A stretch of 64,000 nucleotides of DNA from Bog-366 sp964501985 (lineage in GTDB: Bacteria > Acidobacteriota > Terriglobia > UBA7540), in assembly GCA_964501985.1 (NCBI GenBank), contig CAZCVY010000002.1, forward strand, positions 1 to 64,000. Reading direction: 5' to 3'. The notes under the pieces are model-generated. The model did no database searches, was not told the DNA's origin, and saw nothing but the letters and a program-made list of their open reading frames with translations. Shown piece by piece: positions 52,191 through 59,148 of this stretch. The translations under genes and the position numbers were made by a program. Numbering within the stretch: position 1 is the stretch's first letter; each line of letters starts with the position of its first letter.

Positions 52191-52673
52191 ATGGTCCGGA
52201 AACTAAGCCATTACGATAGTGCTGGCCGCATCAAGATGGTGGATGTGTCTGCCAAACCTAAGACCTTGCGGGAAGCGGTGGCAAGCGTGCGCGTGAACAT
52301 GAGTGCCTCCGCGCGGCGTGCGGCCCGGCACAACCCCAAGGGCGACCCTTTGGAGATCGCGCGCGTGGCGGGCATTGCGGCGGCCAAGCGGACTGCGGAT
52401 CTCATTCCCCTCTGCCACCCACTGCTGTTGACTCATATTGATGTTCAGGCGGATTTCTGCAAGAATGGCGTGGAGATTTCATCTACAGTTCGCACCACCG
52501 GCCCCACAGGAGTCGAAATGGAGGCCCTCACAGCGGCGGCCGTGGCAGCGTTGACGGTTTACGATATGTGCAAAGCGGCTGACCACGGCATCGAAATCTC
52601 CGAACTCCGCTTGCTCGAAAAGAGCGGAGGCAGGAGCGGTCACTATCATGCCAAAATGAGGCGTGCGAAGTAG
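52191..52673 (+). CDS. moaC: Cyclic pyranopterin monophosphate synthase
   Basis: 160 aa from ATG 52191 (MVRKLSHYD); the frame can be extended to GTG 52137, but that extension is repeat-arm sequence. Motifs MVDVSAKP, IAAAKRTADLIPLCHPLLLT, TGVEMEALTAAAVAALTVYDMCKA and the C-terminal LLEKSGGRSG are all conserved. Converts the MoaA product to cyclic pyranopterin phosphate in molybdopterin synthesis. No Shine-Dalgarno is visible. Confidence 0.96.
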   Translation: MVRKLSHYDSAGRIKMVDVSAKPKTLREAVASVRVNMSASARRAARHNPKGDPLEIARVAGIAAAKRTADLIPLCHPLLLTHIDVQADFCKNGVEISSTVRTTGPTGVEMEALTAAAVAALTVYDMCKAADHGIEISELRLLEKSGGRSGHYHAKMRRAK

Positions 52674-52723
52674 AATCCAGTTTTCACGTGTCGGCTTGGA
52701 AAAGTGATTAGCCCAGTGCGGAA

Positions 52724-52758
52724 CTGGCAATTCGGCATCGAGCTTCGAATTTCGCACT
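52724..52758. repeat. Heptamer arm upstream of the response-regulator gene
   Basis: Words TTCGGCA TCGAGCT TCGAATT TCGCACT at 52731-52758, preceded by a looser CTGGCAA. The complement (AATTCGAAGCTCGA) matches 13 of 14 in 53582-53597, so this arm and the one after the response regulator are an inverted pair around that gene. Confidence 0.55.
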
Positions 52759-52814
52759 TTCCCGGCGCGCGGAACCTGCTTATCAGTACCTGATTCCGAG
52801 TGAAAGGTTCCCGA

Positions 52815-53543
52815 GTGTCGGCGCCCATCAAAATCCTTGTTGTCGATGACAACCCCACGATTCTCCAACTGATGTGTCAGACTTTGGAGAAGTGCGGAGA
52901 GATCATCACCGCAACGGATGGCGCCGATGCTTTGATGAAGACGATCGATACCAAGCCCGATTTGATCATTTCGGATTATTCCATGCCGGTCATGGACGGA
53001 CGCGCGCTCTTCGACAAGCTGCGCTCGCGCAAGGAAACCCAAAACATTCCTTTCGTCTTGCTTGCCTCACAAAAGGAAATCGATGAGCGCCTGCGCATGG
53101 TTCTGGAGGACGTCGAAGATTACTTCGTCAAGCCCTTCTTTACGCGCGACCTTTTGCAGCAAACTCGCCGCATCACTGCGCGATTGCTTCAGCAACGCAT
53201 GGAAAAGCAAGGAGGTGGCGCGGGCATTAAGGGCCGGCTCACGGAAATAAGTTTGATCGATTGGATGCAGACTCTCGAGCAGGGTCGAAAGACCTGCGCC
53301 TTGACTTTGCGTTCGGGTTCCGAGAATTGCACGCTGTACTTTAGAGATGGGCAGGTAAGACACGCGGTGTATGGCGACTTGAAAGGCGACGCCGCGGTTT
53401 TTAAAGTCCTGACTTGGGTTGATGGCGACTGGGAAGTGGACTTTCAAAAGAACTCTCCTGAGCATACCACTACTATGTCGACCCAGGTGCTGATGCTGGA
53501 AGGGTTGCGCATGATAGACGAAGCCAGTCGCGACGCGGGGTAG
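52815..53543 (+). CDS. Response regulator with REC and DUF4388/PATAN-like domain
   Basis: 242 aa from GTG 52815 with AAAGG 8 nt upstream (GTG 52800 is an alternative). Receiver domain: IKILVVDDNPTIL, phospho-acceptor Asp in LIISDYSMPVMDG, and VKPF. After about residue 135 comes LTEISLIDWMQTLEQGRKTCAL / LTLRSGSENCTLYFRDGQVRHAVYGDLKGDAAVFKVLTW, the pattern of the PATAN (DUF4388) domain that follows many Delta-proteobacterial and Acidobacterial receivers. Probably a protein-interaction output rather than DNA binding. No kinase is adjacent. Confidence 0.88.
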   Translation: MSAPIKILVVDDNPTILQLMCQTLEKCGEIITATDGADALMKTIDTKPDLIISDYSMPVMDGRALFDKLRSRKETQNIPFVLLASQKEIDERLRMVLEDVEDYFVKPFFTRDLLQQTRRITARLLQQRMEKQGGGAGIKGRLTEISLIDWMQTLEQGRKTCALTLRSGSENCTLYFRDGQVRHAVYGDLKGDAAVFKVLTWVDGDWEVDFQKNSPEHTTTMSTQVLMLEGLRMIDEASRDAG

Positions 53544-53548
53544 GGCTC

Positions 53549-53671
53549 AGGTGTCGGGTGCCAGGTGCCAGACAAGAACGAAAATCGAAGCTCGAAACTC
53601 AGATTCTACGGTCGTGTTGCAAGCTTCGAAATTGAGGTTTCGGTTCTGGCACCCGACACCTGGAACCTAAA
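53549..53671. repeat. Heptamer inverted-repeat element before mogA
   Basis: Left arm from 53549, eight words: AGGTGTC GGGTGCC, AGGTGCC AGACAAG, AACGAAA ATCGAAG, CTCGAAA CTCAGAT. Right arm 53623-53671, seven words: GCTTCGA AATTGAG, GTTTCGG TTCTGGC, ACCCGAC ACCTGGA, ACCTAAA, running directly into the mogA ATG. Both arms carry the same two word types in mirrored order. Confidence 0.8.
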
Positions 53672-54157
53672 ATGCTTCGCGCCAAAATTCTCATTCTCAG
53701 TGACGCTTCCTCGCGCGGCGAGCGCCCGGACTTGTCCGGCCCGGCAGTGCGCGAGTTCCTGGAAATGCATGGATGGCAAGTCTCCGGCATCGAAATCCTT
53801 CCTGATGATTTAAATACCATACGACAACGGCTCGAAGTTCTCACCGATGCGGACGACTGCGACGCCGTCGTGACCGCGGGCGGCACGGGCGTGGGTCCGC
53901 GCGATGTGACTCCGGAAGCGACGCGCGCGGTCATCGAGAAGGAGATTCCTGGCCTCGCAGAGATGATGCGCGGCGAAGGCGTCAAGAAAACTCGCCGCGC
54001 CGCACTATCACGAGGAATGGTCGGCGTGCGCCAGGGTAAACTCATCGTCAACCTGCCCGGCAGTCCGCGCGGCGCACGCGAATCGATCGAAAGCATTGTT
54101 GATTTGCTGCCACACGTCGTGGACCTCATTCAGGGCCGCACCGCGCACTCTGATTAA
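53672..54157 (+). CDS. mogA: Molybdopterin adenylyltransferase (MogA/MoaB family)
   Basis: 161 aa from ATG 53672, whose leader is entirely repeat arm and lacks a Shine-Dalgarno. Core motifs: ILILSDASSRGERPDLSG, DAVVTAGGTGVGPRDVTPEAT and LIVNLPGSPRGARESI, the MoCF-biosynthesis fold. Adenylylates molybdopterin before MoeA inserts the metal. Fourth gene of the moeA-moaC-regulator-mogA stretch. Confidence 0.94.
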   Translation: MLRAKILILSDASSRGERPDLSGPAVREFLEMHGWQVSGIEILPDDLNTIRQRLEVLTDADDCDAVVTAGGTGVGPRDVTPEATRAVIEKEIPGLAEMMRGEGVKKTRRAALSRGMVGVRQGKLIVNLPGSPRGARESIESIVDLLPHVVDLIQGRTAHSD

Positions 54158-54260
54158 CGCGCTTGGTGATGGAGCAGGGAAAAAGCGCGATCGCCTCACG
54201 CCCATTAAGGCCCAACCCGAAGCAACTTAATTGGAGCCCAAGAAGACAAGAAAAAAGCGC

Positions 54261-54289
54261 TTGACATTCAATTTCTATATATGTAGAGT
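54261..54289 (+). promoter_or_regulatory. padR promoter (leaderless)
   Basis: TTGACA (54261-54266), a 17-nt spacer, TAGAGT (54284-54289). ATG 54296 begins 7 nt after the -10 box, so transcription would start at the start codon. AAAAAAGCGCTTGAC upstream is identical to the dinB promoter at 57043-57056. Confidence 0.6.
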
Positions 54290-54295
54290 TCTGTC

Positions 54296-54604
54296 ATGAA
54301 AGGCCCTCGCATATCGCCGGAAACGCTCCTGGTCTTGGAAGGTTTTTTGGCGCGCCCCACCGACTGGCGCTACGGTTATGAGCTCAGTCGCGAAACGGGT
54401 CTGAAGTCTGGGACGCTCTACCCGATTCTCATGCGCCTGGAGAAGTACTTGTTGCTGGAAGCCTGCTGGGTGGCGACCGAGGACGGAGTGCCGCCGCGCC
54501 ACACTTATCGACTAACGCCAAATGGAGTGGAATTGGCCAGAACCAAGCTGGCCGAAGCGCGCCCGCGCTCGCTGGTGCGGCAACCCGCCTATTGCCGTGG
54601 GTGA
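54296..54604 (+). CDS. PadR-family transcriptional regulator
   Basis: 102 aa. Winged helix: SPETLLVLEGFLARPTDWRYGYELSRETGLKSGTLYPILMRLEKYLLLEACW, with the hallmark SGTLYPIL.RLE recognition helix, and RHTYRLTPNGVELARTKL wing. It lacks the long C-terminal dimerisation helix, typical of the short PadR-s1 type. Its stop overlaps the start of the next gene (GTGA). In Acidobacteriota, such PadR genes usually precede a membrane protein or permease, whose expression they repress. Confidence 0.93.
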   Translation: MKGPRISPETLLVLEGFLARPTDWRYGYELSRETGLKSGTLYPILMRLEKYLLLEACWVATEDGVPPRHTYRLTPNGVELARTKLAEARPRSLVRQPAYCRG

Positions 54605-56283
54605 AAACCATGCTGGATGTGCAGCTCCGTCAAGCTGCGGCCGTCCTTCTGGAATCCGCGATTCGCATTGCTCCGCCCGATACGCGTGACTGGGGTCAAG
54701 CGATGCGGGGTGAACTCAACCACGTGGAAGGCTCGTGGGCGGCGGCGATGTGGGCGCTGGGCGGTTCGAGCGTTTTGGCCAAAGCGGCCGTCGTCTCGCT
54801 GGTGATTCCCGGCCGTCGCCTTGTCCCCGACGGGGGGATTTTCGCCAAGAGCGCCACCCTGCGCAAGGCGGCATTAGCCTTGGGCGGAGGATGTGTGCTG
54901 GCGTCGCTGCTGTTTTTCGCTGCCCCGCCGTTCCGCCAGGCTCTCCAAGTGGCGATCGAGCCGTGGCATCACCTCTATCAGGTTGGCTCCAAGAATTTTG
55001 AGCCCGGCTTTGAGGCGCTCGCCAAGCGGGCAGAGATGCGCCACGATCCCGAAGCGCTCGCCTTCTGCGCGGTGCGCCTCCAGGATCCCCGCGAAAGCGT
55101 GCGCTTGGCAGAGGAAGCCGTCCGCCTCGATCCAGACCTCCTTTGGATCTACGCCGTGGTCGGAATGCGCAGTCCGGAGCTTCCTGAAGCTGCAACGTGG
55201 GTCGAGAAGCTCGAGCGGTGGGATCCGCAGAATGCGCTCCTCCACTTGATCGCGGCGGAAGCAATCGAGCGGACGCATTATCGCCGGGGCGTGTGGTCGC
55301 CGCCCACGCAGGAGCAAGAGCAAGCGTGGCAGGACGCCATGTCGGCCGCGTTTCAGTCCTCCAAATTCGACGATTATCTCGATCGGGTCGCGCAACTCAA
55401 TCGCCGCGTGGTGCCCCGTTACGGATTCTACGACCCGGACGAAGTCGTTTCACGGGACCGGATCGACCTGCCCACTCACGCCATTGAGAATTCCGAGCGG
55501 TTTGCCAAATCGTTTCTGAACGATGGTGCGGTCCTCGAAGCAAAGGGTGATCGAAAGGTCGGGCGTGACAAATTCTGGACGGTCGCACGTTTTGGCCAGT
55601 TAATCGACGCCCAGGGCCGCACGAGTCTGGAACACTCGATGGGTACAAGCCTCCAAGCGATGGCTTACCGGCAACTTGAGGCGTCTTCGCAAAGGGAAGG
55701 GAATCGGACGGAGGCCGCGCTCTATGGTTATCTTGCAGCGAAATTCGACCCCGTTCAAGGCAAGCGTGCAGATTTTCCCGGGGAGTCGGCTTTTGGGCGG
55801 GATACGTCTCAACGGAACGCTGTCGTCGTGGAGATTTCCGGGCTCATGATCCTTGTCTTTTTCGGACTCCTGGTGATCGCCCTAGCGATCGTCATCGCCG
55901 GGGGACGCCGCGGTGCGCACGCGGCCGCCAAGCGCGCGCGTCCCGTCGCAACGATCGTTGTCTTGACCAGCGCGGTGGGTGCGTTGTTTTCGTCTACCAC
56001 CCTCTACCTGACCTATCGGCCCTACTGGTACATTTTCCAAAGCGCGATCCTCAGCGGTGACAGAGTTCAGACCAGCGACCTGAGCGCCTTTCTCAGTGCC
56101 ATGAAGATGCCGCCCGGACTTTCACCCGGCGCCGGCATTTCCTTGTGGAGTGCTCTGCTTTATTCCGGCTCACCCAGCTTTCTGTTCTACGTTTGGGCAG
56201 GGGTGACCCTGCTCGGTGTCAGCGGCCTGGTCCTTATACTTCTCCGACACCTCCTGGGCCGACCGCATGTTCACTCGCCGTAG
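54601..56283 (+). CDS. Membrane protein translationally coupled to PadR
   Basis: 560 aa from GTG 54601, overlapping the padR stop (GTGA); TTG 54592 and ATG 54610 are alternatives. N-terminus (LRQAAAVLLESAIRIAPPDT RDWGQAMRGEL, split) is that of proteins following short PadR regulators in Acidobacteria. A TM helix (about 94-115), then a soluble ~280-residue region with TPR-like helices (ESVRLAEEAVRLDPDLLWIY), and three more TM helices at about 415-437, 448-470 and 525-545. No catalytic motif is recognisable. It likely senses or is regulated with an envelope stress through the PadR partner (inference). Confidence 0.75.
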   Translation: MKTMLDVQLRQAAAVLLESAIRIAPPDTRDWGQAMRGELNHVEGSWAAAMWALGGSSVLAKAAVVSLVIPGRRLVPDGGIFAKSATLRKAALALGGGCVLASLLFFAAPPFRQALQVAIEPWHHLYQVGSKNFEPGFEALAKRAEMRHDPEALAFCAVRLQDPRESVRLAEEAVRLDPDLLWIYAVVGMRSPELPEAATWVEKLERWDPQNALLHLIAAEAIERTHYRRGVWSPPTQEQEQAWQDAMSAAFQSSKFDDYLDRVAQLNRRVVPRYGFYDPDEVVSRDRIDLPTHAIENSERFAKSFLNDGAVLEAKGDRKVGRDKFWTVARFGQLIDAQGRTSLEHSMGTSLQAMAYRQLEASSQREGNRTEAALYGYLAAKFDPVQGKRADFPGESAFGRDTSQRNAVVVEISGLMILVFFGLLVIALAIVIAGGRRGAHAAAKRARPVATIVVLTSAVGALFSSTTLYLTYRPYWYIFQSAILSGDRVQTSDLSAFLSAMKMPPGLSPGAGISLWSALLYSGSPSFLFYVWAGVTLLGVSGLVLILLRHLLGRPHVHSP

Positions 56284-56598
56284 CAGCGGCGCACTTCTCC
56301 TACATCGCAACTTTATAGCATCCGAGGTTACCCGTCGCCTGAGAAACCCGATGGAATTGTGGGCCGACTCAGCGGGCGTAGCGCGCGACGCAGACGGGCC
56401 AAGTCGGTGTCAGTATTCGCGGGGTCGTGCCGTAGTTTGAGGCGTGGCCCCCCGCTTCCAGCGGGCACCGGAGCCGCCAAGGTAACGGCGTAAGGTTCAA
56501 TTGGACGCGACCGAGCTTCGGCACCGAGTTTCGGCAACCTGCCCGCACTGAGGTAATCTGTGCTATGATCCTCGGTCGAATACGGAGGAACCTCGAGC
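56284..56598. promoter_or_regulatory. Intergenic region with extended -10 promoter of nuoA
   Basis: No gene in this 315-bp gap. TGCTATGAT (56561-56569) is an extended -10 element 30 nt before GTG 56599, with GGAGGA between. A 13-nt direct repeat (ACCGAGCTTCGGC / ACCGAGTTTCGGC) lies upstream near 56510-56535. Confidence 0.45.
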
Positions 56599-56958
56599 GT
56601 GCTTAACTCCTACGGGCCGATCGTGATCTTTGCGGTAATCGCCGCGCTTTTTGCTCCGGCGACTTTGTGGATTTTCAAATTCATTCGCCCGTCCTTCCGC
56701 GCCACACCGGAAAAAGTGATGCCTTACGAGTGCGGCATCACTCCGGAGTCCGACTCGCGTCACCGTTACACCGTGCGCTTCTACGTTGTCGCCATCCTGT
56801 ACGTGGTCTTCGCCGTGGAAACAGTTTACCTGATTCCGTGGGCCGTGCAGTACCAGGCGCTCGGACTCTTGGGACTGGTGGAAATGCTTGTTTTCCTCGG
56901 CATCCTGATTGTCGGCTACATCTGGCTGGTGAAGCGGGGCGCGCTGAAGTGGATTTAG
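56599..56958 (+). CDS. nuoA: NADH-quinone oxidoreductase subunit A
   Basis: 119 aa from GTG 56599 with GGAGGA upstream. Three TM helices (IVIFAVIAALFAPATLWIF, FYVVAILYVVFAVETVYLIPW, LGLVEMLVFLGILIVGYIWL). The loop motif YECGITPESDSRHRYTVRFY is the conserved NuoA loop with the mobile YECG and Arg. Subunit A forms part of the quinone site of respiratory complex I. The gene is alone: nuoB should follow and does not. Confidence 0.93.
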   Translation: MLNSYGPIVIFAVIAALFAPATLWIFKFIRPSFRATPEKVMPYECGITPESDSRHRYTVRFYVVAILYVVFAVETVYLIPWAVQYQALGLLGLVEMLVFLGILIVGYIWLVKRGALKWI

Positions 56959-57051
56959 TCCGCGTTCGGTTCGACCCGCCCACGTAGATTCAGGTTTTAT
57001 CCCCTCAAAAGTCACTTTCGGCAGCTCGGAAGCGCAATGCGAAAAAAGCGC

Positions 57052-57080
57052 TTGACTTTCGCTTTTTATTCGCCTATAGT
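57052..57080 (+). promoter_or_regulatory. dinB-like gene promoter
   Basis: TTGACT (57052-57057), a 17-nt spacer, TATAGT (57075-57080), preceded by AAAAAAGCGC as at the padR promoter. The leader to ATG 57150 is about 63 nt. Confidence 0.65.
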
Positions 57081-57149
57081 CCTTTCCCGGTAACCCAGGC
57101 AATTCGACAGGACGGGCGGGTTACTTATCTCAAATCTTTGGAGGAACCT

Positions 57150-57656
57150 ATGGCGCTGAGCGAAGCACTGTTACCCGAGTTCGACCAGGAAATGGCCAAC
57201 ACCCGAAAGAGTCTGGCGCGCGTGCCCGACGACAAGTTCGATTGGAAACCCCACACGAAATCAGCGACAGTCCGGCAGTTGACGACCCACATTGCTTTGT
57301 TCCCAAGCTGGATGATCGACACCTTGGAGAAAGCGTCGTTTGACTATGCGCCGGTGGACGGCCCGGGATACAACCCGCCGATGATGAACTCTCATCAGGA
57401 ACTGCTGGAGGTCTTCGACCGCGACGTCCCCAAAGCGCGGGCAGCTTTGAAGGGATCGAGCGACGCCCATCTGATGGAGACCTGGAGCTTGCTCGCCGGG
57501 GGCAAGACGATCTTCTCGATGCCGCGGATTGCCGTCCTGCGCGGCATGGTGATGAATCACCTGATTCACCACCGCGCCCAATTGGGAGTCTATCTACGGC
57601 TCAACGATGTGCCGGTACCCGCCATCTACGGGCCATCGGCGGATGAGCAAAGCTGA
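57150..57656 (+). CDS. DinB-family four-helix metalloprotein
   Basis: 168 aa from ATG 57150 with GGAGG at 57140-57144. Helix 1 LLPEFDQEMANTRKSLARVP, SATVRQLTTHIALFPSWM carries the first metal His, and MVMNHLIHHRAQLGVYLRLNDV the H-x3-H pair (NHLIHHR). This is the standard DinB/YfiT metal triad. Family members are thiol S-transferases or of unknown reaction. Monocistronic with a strong promoter. Confidence 0.92.
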   Translation: MALSEALLPEFDQEMANTRKSLARVPDDKFDWKPHTKSATVRQLTTHIALFPSWMIDTLEKASFDYAPVDGPGYNPPMMNSHQELLEVFDRDVPKARAALKGSSDAHLMETWSLLAGGKTIFSMPRIAVLRGMVMNHLIHHRAQLGVYLRLNDVPVPAIYGPSADEQS

Positions 57657-57667
57657 CCGGTGCAAAC

Positions 57668-57774
57668 GTAGCGGCGGGTTTACCCCGCCATGTGACCACG
57701 TGGTGGCGGGTTCGCTCCGCCAGGGCAATCTCGCGGCGCCACAACGCCGGATGGCGGGATAAACCCGCCGCTAC
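57668..57774. repeat. REP/BIME-like element overlapping the larA stop codon
   Basis: Outer arms 57668-57691 and 57751-57774 match 23/24 inverted (GTAGCGGCGGGTTTA.CCCGCC..). A third unit, TGGCGGGTTCGCTCCGCCA, lies between. The right arm includes the stop codon of the minus-strand LarA-family gene (57771-57773). A related phrase occurs at 41221-41243. Confidence 0.65.
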
Positions 57775-59036
57775 GACGCCGTGGAAACCTCTTGAACTCG
57801 ATAAAGCATTTCGCCGGCGCGGGGGACCACGAGCACGCCCTCGTCTTCACGGCCTTTCCACTCTGCGCGGTTGACGCTCGTGGGATCGAGGTAACCCAGA
57901 TTGACGCGTCGGCAGCGCTCTTGTGGAATGGCCGTCGCGAGGGTCACCTGAACGCGTGGAGTCTCGGTCTTGGTCGGCGCGTCGTAGGCGCCCAGGCCTT
58001 TGACGTGGGTTGAGTGCGCCAGGATTCCGCCGGGGTAGTTCTTGAACTTGTCCCACTGCGCCAGGAAGTAGTCGCGGCAGTGATAGCCGATTTCCTCAAT
58101 CAAGGCGCCGTGGGTGTAACTGATCTCGGTGATGTGCGGGGCGAAGATCACCACCTCGCCGCCGTCGGCCACGGCGGGTTCCATCTTGTACATGCCCTTG
58201 CCTGCCGTCCAAATATCGTCGTAGAGACGCGGCATCACCGACAGAACCCGCTTGTAGGGCTCCTTCACGTAGACGATATGCTTCTGTGCGGAGAGCGCCG
58301 CGGCGGATTTCCACGCCTCCTGGGGCGTGCCGAAGTAGATTCCGGCCAGCCCTTCGTGCGTGACCACGAGCGCAAAGCAGGCCGAGGGTGTTTCGATCAT
58401 ATTGGCCGCGCGGTCGATGATGGCGCGGATGGGCGTGTATCCCGAACCGATCACCTTGTAATTGGTCATCAGGGCGCCGAACCAGTGCGTGAGGTTGATG
58501 ATCTCTGCGCCGGCGATGCCGGGGAAGAAGTACTTGGTGCCGCCCGAAAAGCCCGCCACTTCATGCGGGAAGACCGGTCCGCAAACGATGAGCTGGTCGT
58601 ATTCGTGGATGAGCTTGTTGAGGCGGACAGGAACATCCTGCGCAAGCAAACCGCCCGTGAGCTCGCCAATCTCTGCGGCGCGGATCACACCCAAGGTCAT
58701 GAAGTTCCGCGGCTCTTCCCAGTGATGATTGAAGATGCGGCTTTTGCCGCAACGCCCATCAATCACCGGCCGGCCAACCAGCTTGCTGAGATGCTCGTCG
58801 TTCATCATCGGGTGCGTGCCAAGCGCCACGAGGTAATCCAGCGTGGCCACGCGCAAGGCGAGGTGGGTCTCGAGCAAATCATACATCATCGGCATGGGCA
58901 TGGTGCGCGTGCCATCGGGTATGATTACCAGCACGCGCTTGCCATCAATGGCAAGAGTGGCGAGGCCCTCTTGCACGACGTTGCTGACTTCCGCGTGGGT
59001 CAGGTAGCGATCCGCGAAGCCCGTTCCGATGGTCAT
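57771..59036 (-). CDS. larA: LarA-family nickel-dependent racemase/epimerase
   Basis: 421 aa. Family motifs: VLVIIPDGTRTMPMP (DxTR), LVALGTHPMMND with the conserved His, FPHEVAGFSGGTKYFFPGIAG (His and the Lys that is covalently tied to the nickel-pincer cofactor), LTHWFGA with another conserved His, and KMEPAVADGGEVVIFAPHI. LarA enzymes racemise lactate or epimerise other 2-hydroxyacids by hydride transfer to the (SCS)Ni(II) pincer. The substrate is unknown; many Acidobacterial paralogues are probably sugar-acid epimerases. LarC is at 30372-31580. Confidence 0.9.
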   Translation of the reverse strand: MTIGTGFADRYLTHAEVSNVVQEGLATLAIDGKRVLVIIPDGTRTMPMPMMYDLLETHLALRVATLDYLVALGTHPMMNDEHLSKLVGRPVIDGRCGKSRIFNHHWEEPRNFMTLGVIRAAEIGELTGGLLAQDVPVRLNKLIHEYDQLIVCGPVFPHEVAGFSGGTKYFFPGIAGAEIINLTHWFGALMTNYKVIGSGYTPIRAIIDRAANMIETPSACFALVVTHEGLAGIYFGTPQEAWKSAAALSAQKHIVYVKEPYKRVLSVMPRLYDDIWTAGKGMYKMEPAVADGGEVVIFAPHITEISYTHGALIEEIGYHCRDYFLAQWDKFKNYPGGILAHSTHVKGLGAYDAPTKTETPRVQVTLATAIPQERCRRVNLGYLDPTSVNRAEWKGREDEGVLVVPRAGEMLYRVQEVSTAS

Positions 59037-59070
59037 TAGTTGAGACCTCCCGCACCTCGGTGCCGAGTTG

Positions 59071-59145
59071 CAAGTGACGAGTGACGAGCAAGAACGACAA
59101 ACGATTCCGCTTGCTCGTCACTGGTCACTTGTCATTTGCCACTGC
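59071..59145. repeat. Heptamer inverted-repeat hairpin between SDR and larA
   Basis: Left arm 59071-59105: CAAGTGA CGAGTGA, CGAGCAA GAACGAC, AAACGAT. Right arm 59111-59145: TTGCTCG TCACTGG, TCACTTG TCATTTG, CCACTGC. The innermost 20 nt pair with one mismatch. It ends 3 nt before the SDR stop. Confidence 0.8.
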
Positions 59146-59148
59146 CTT

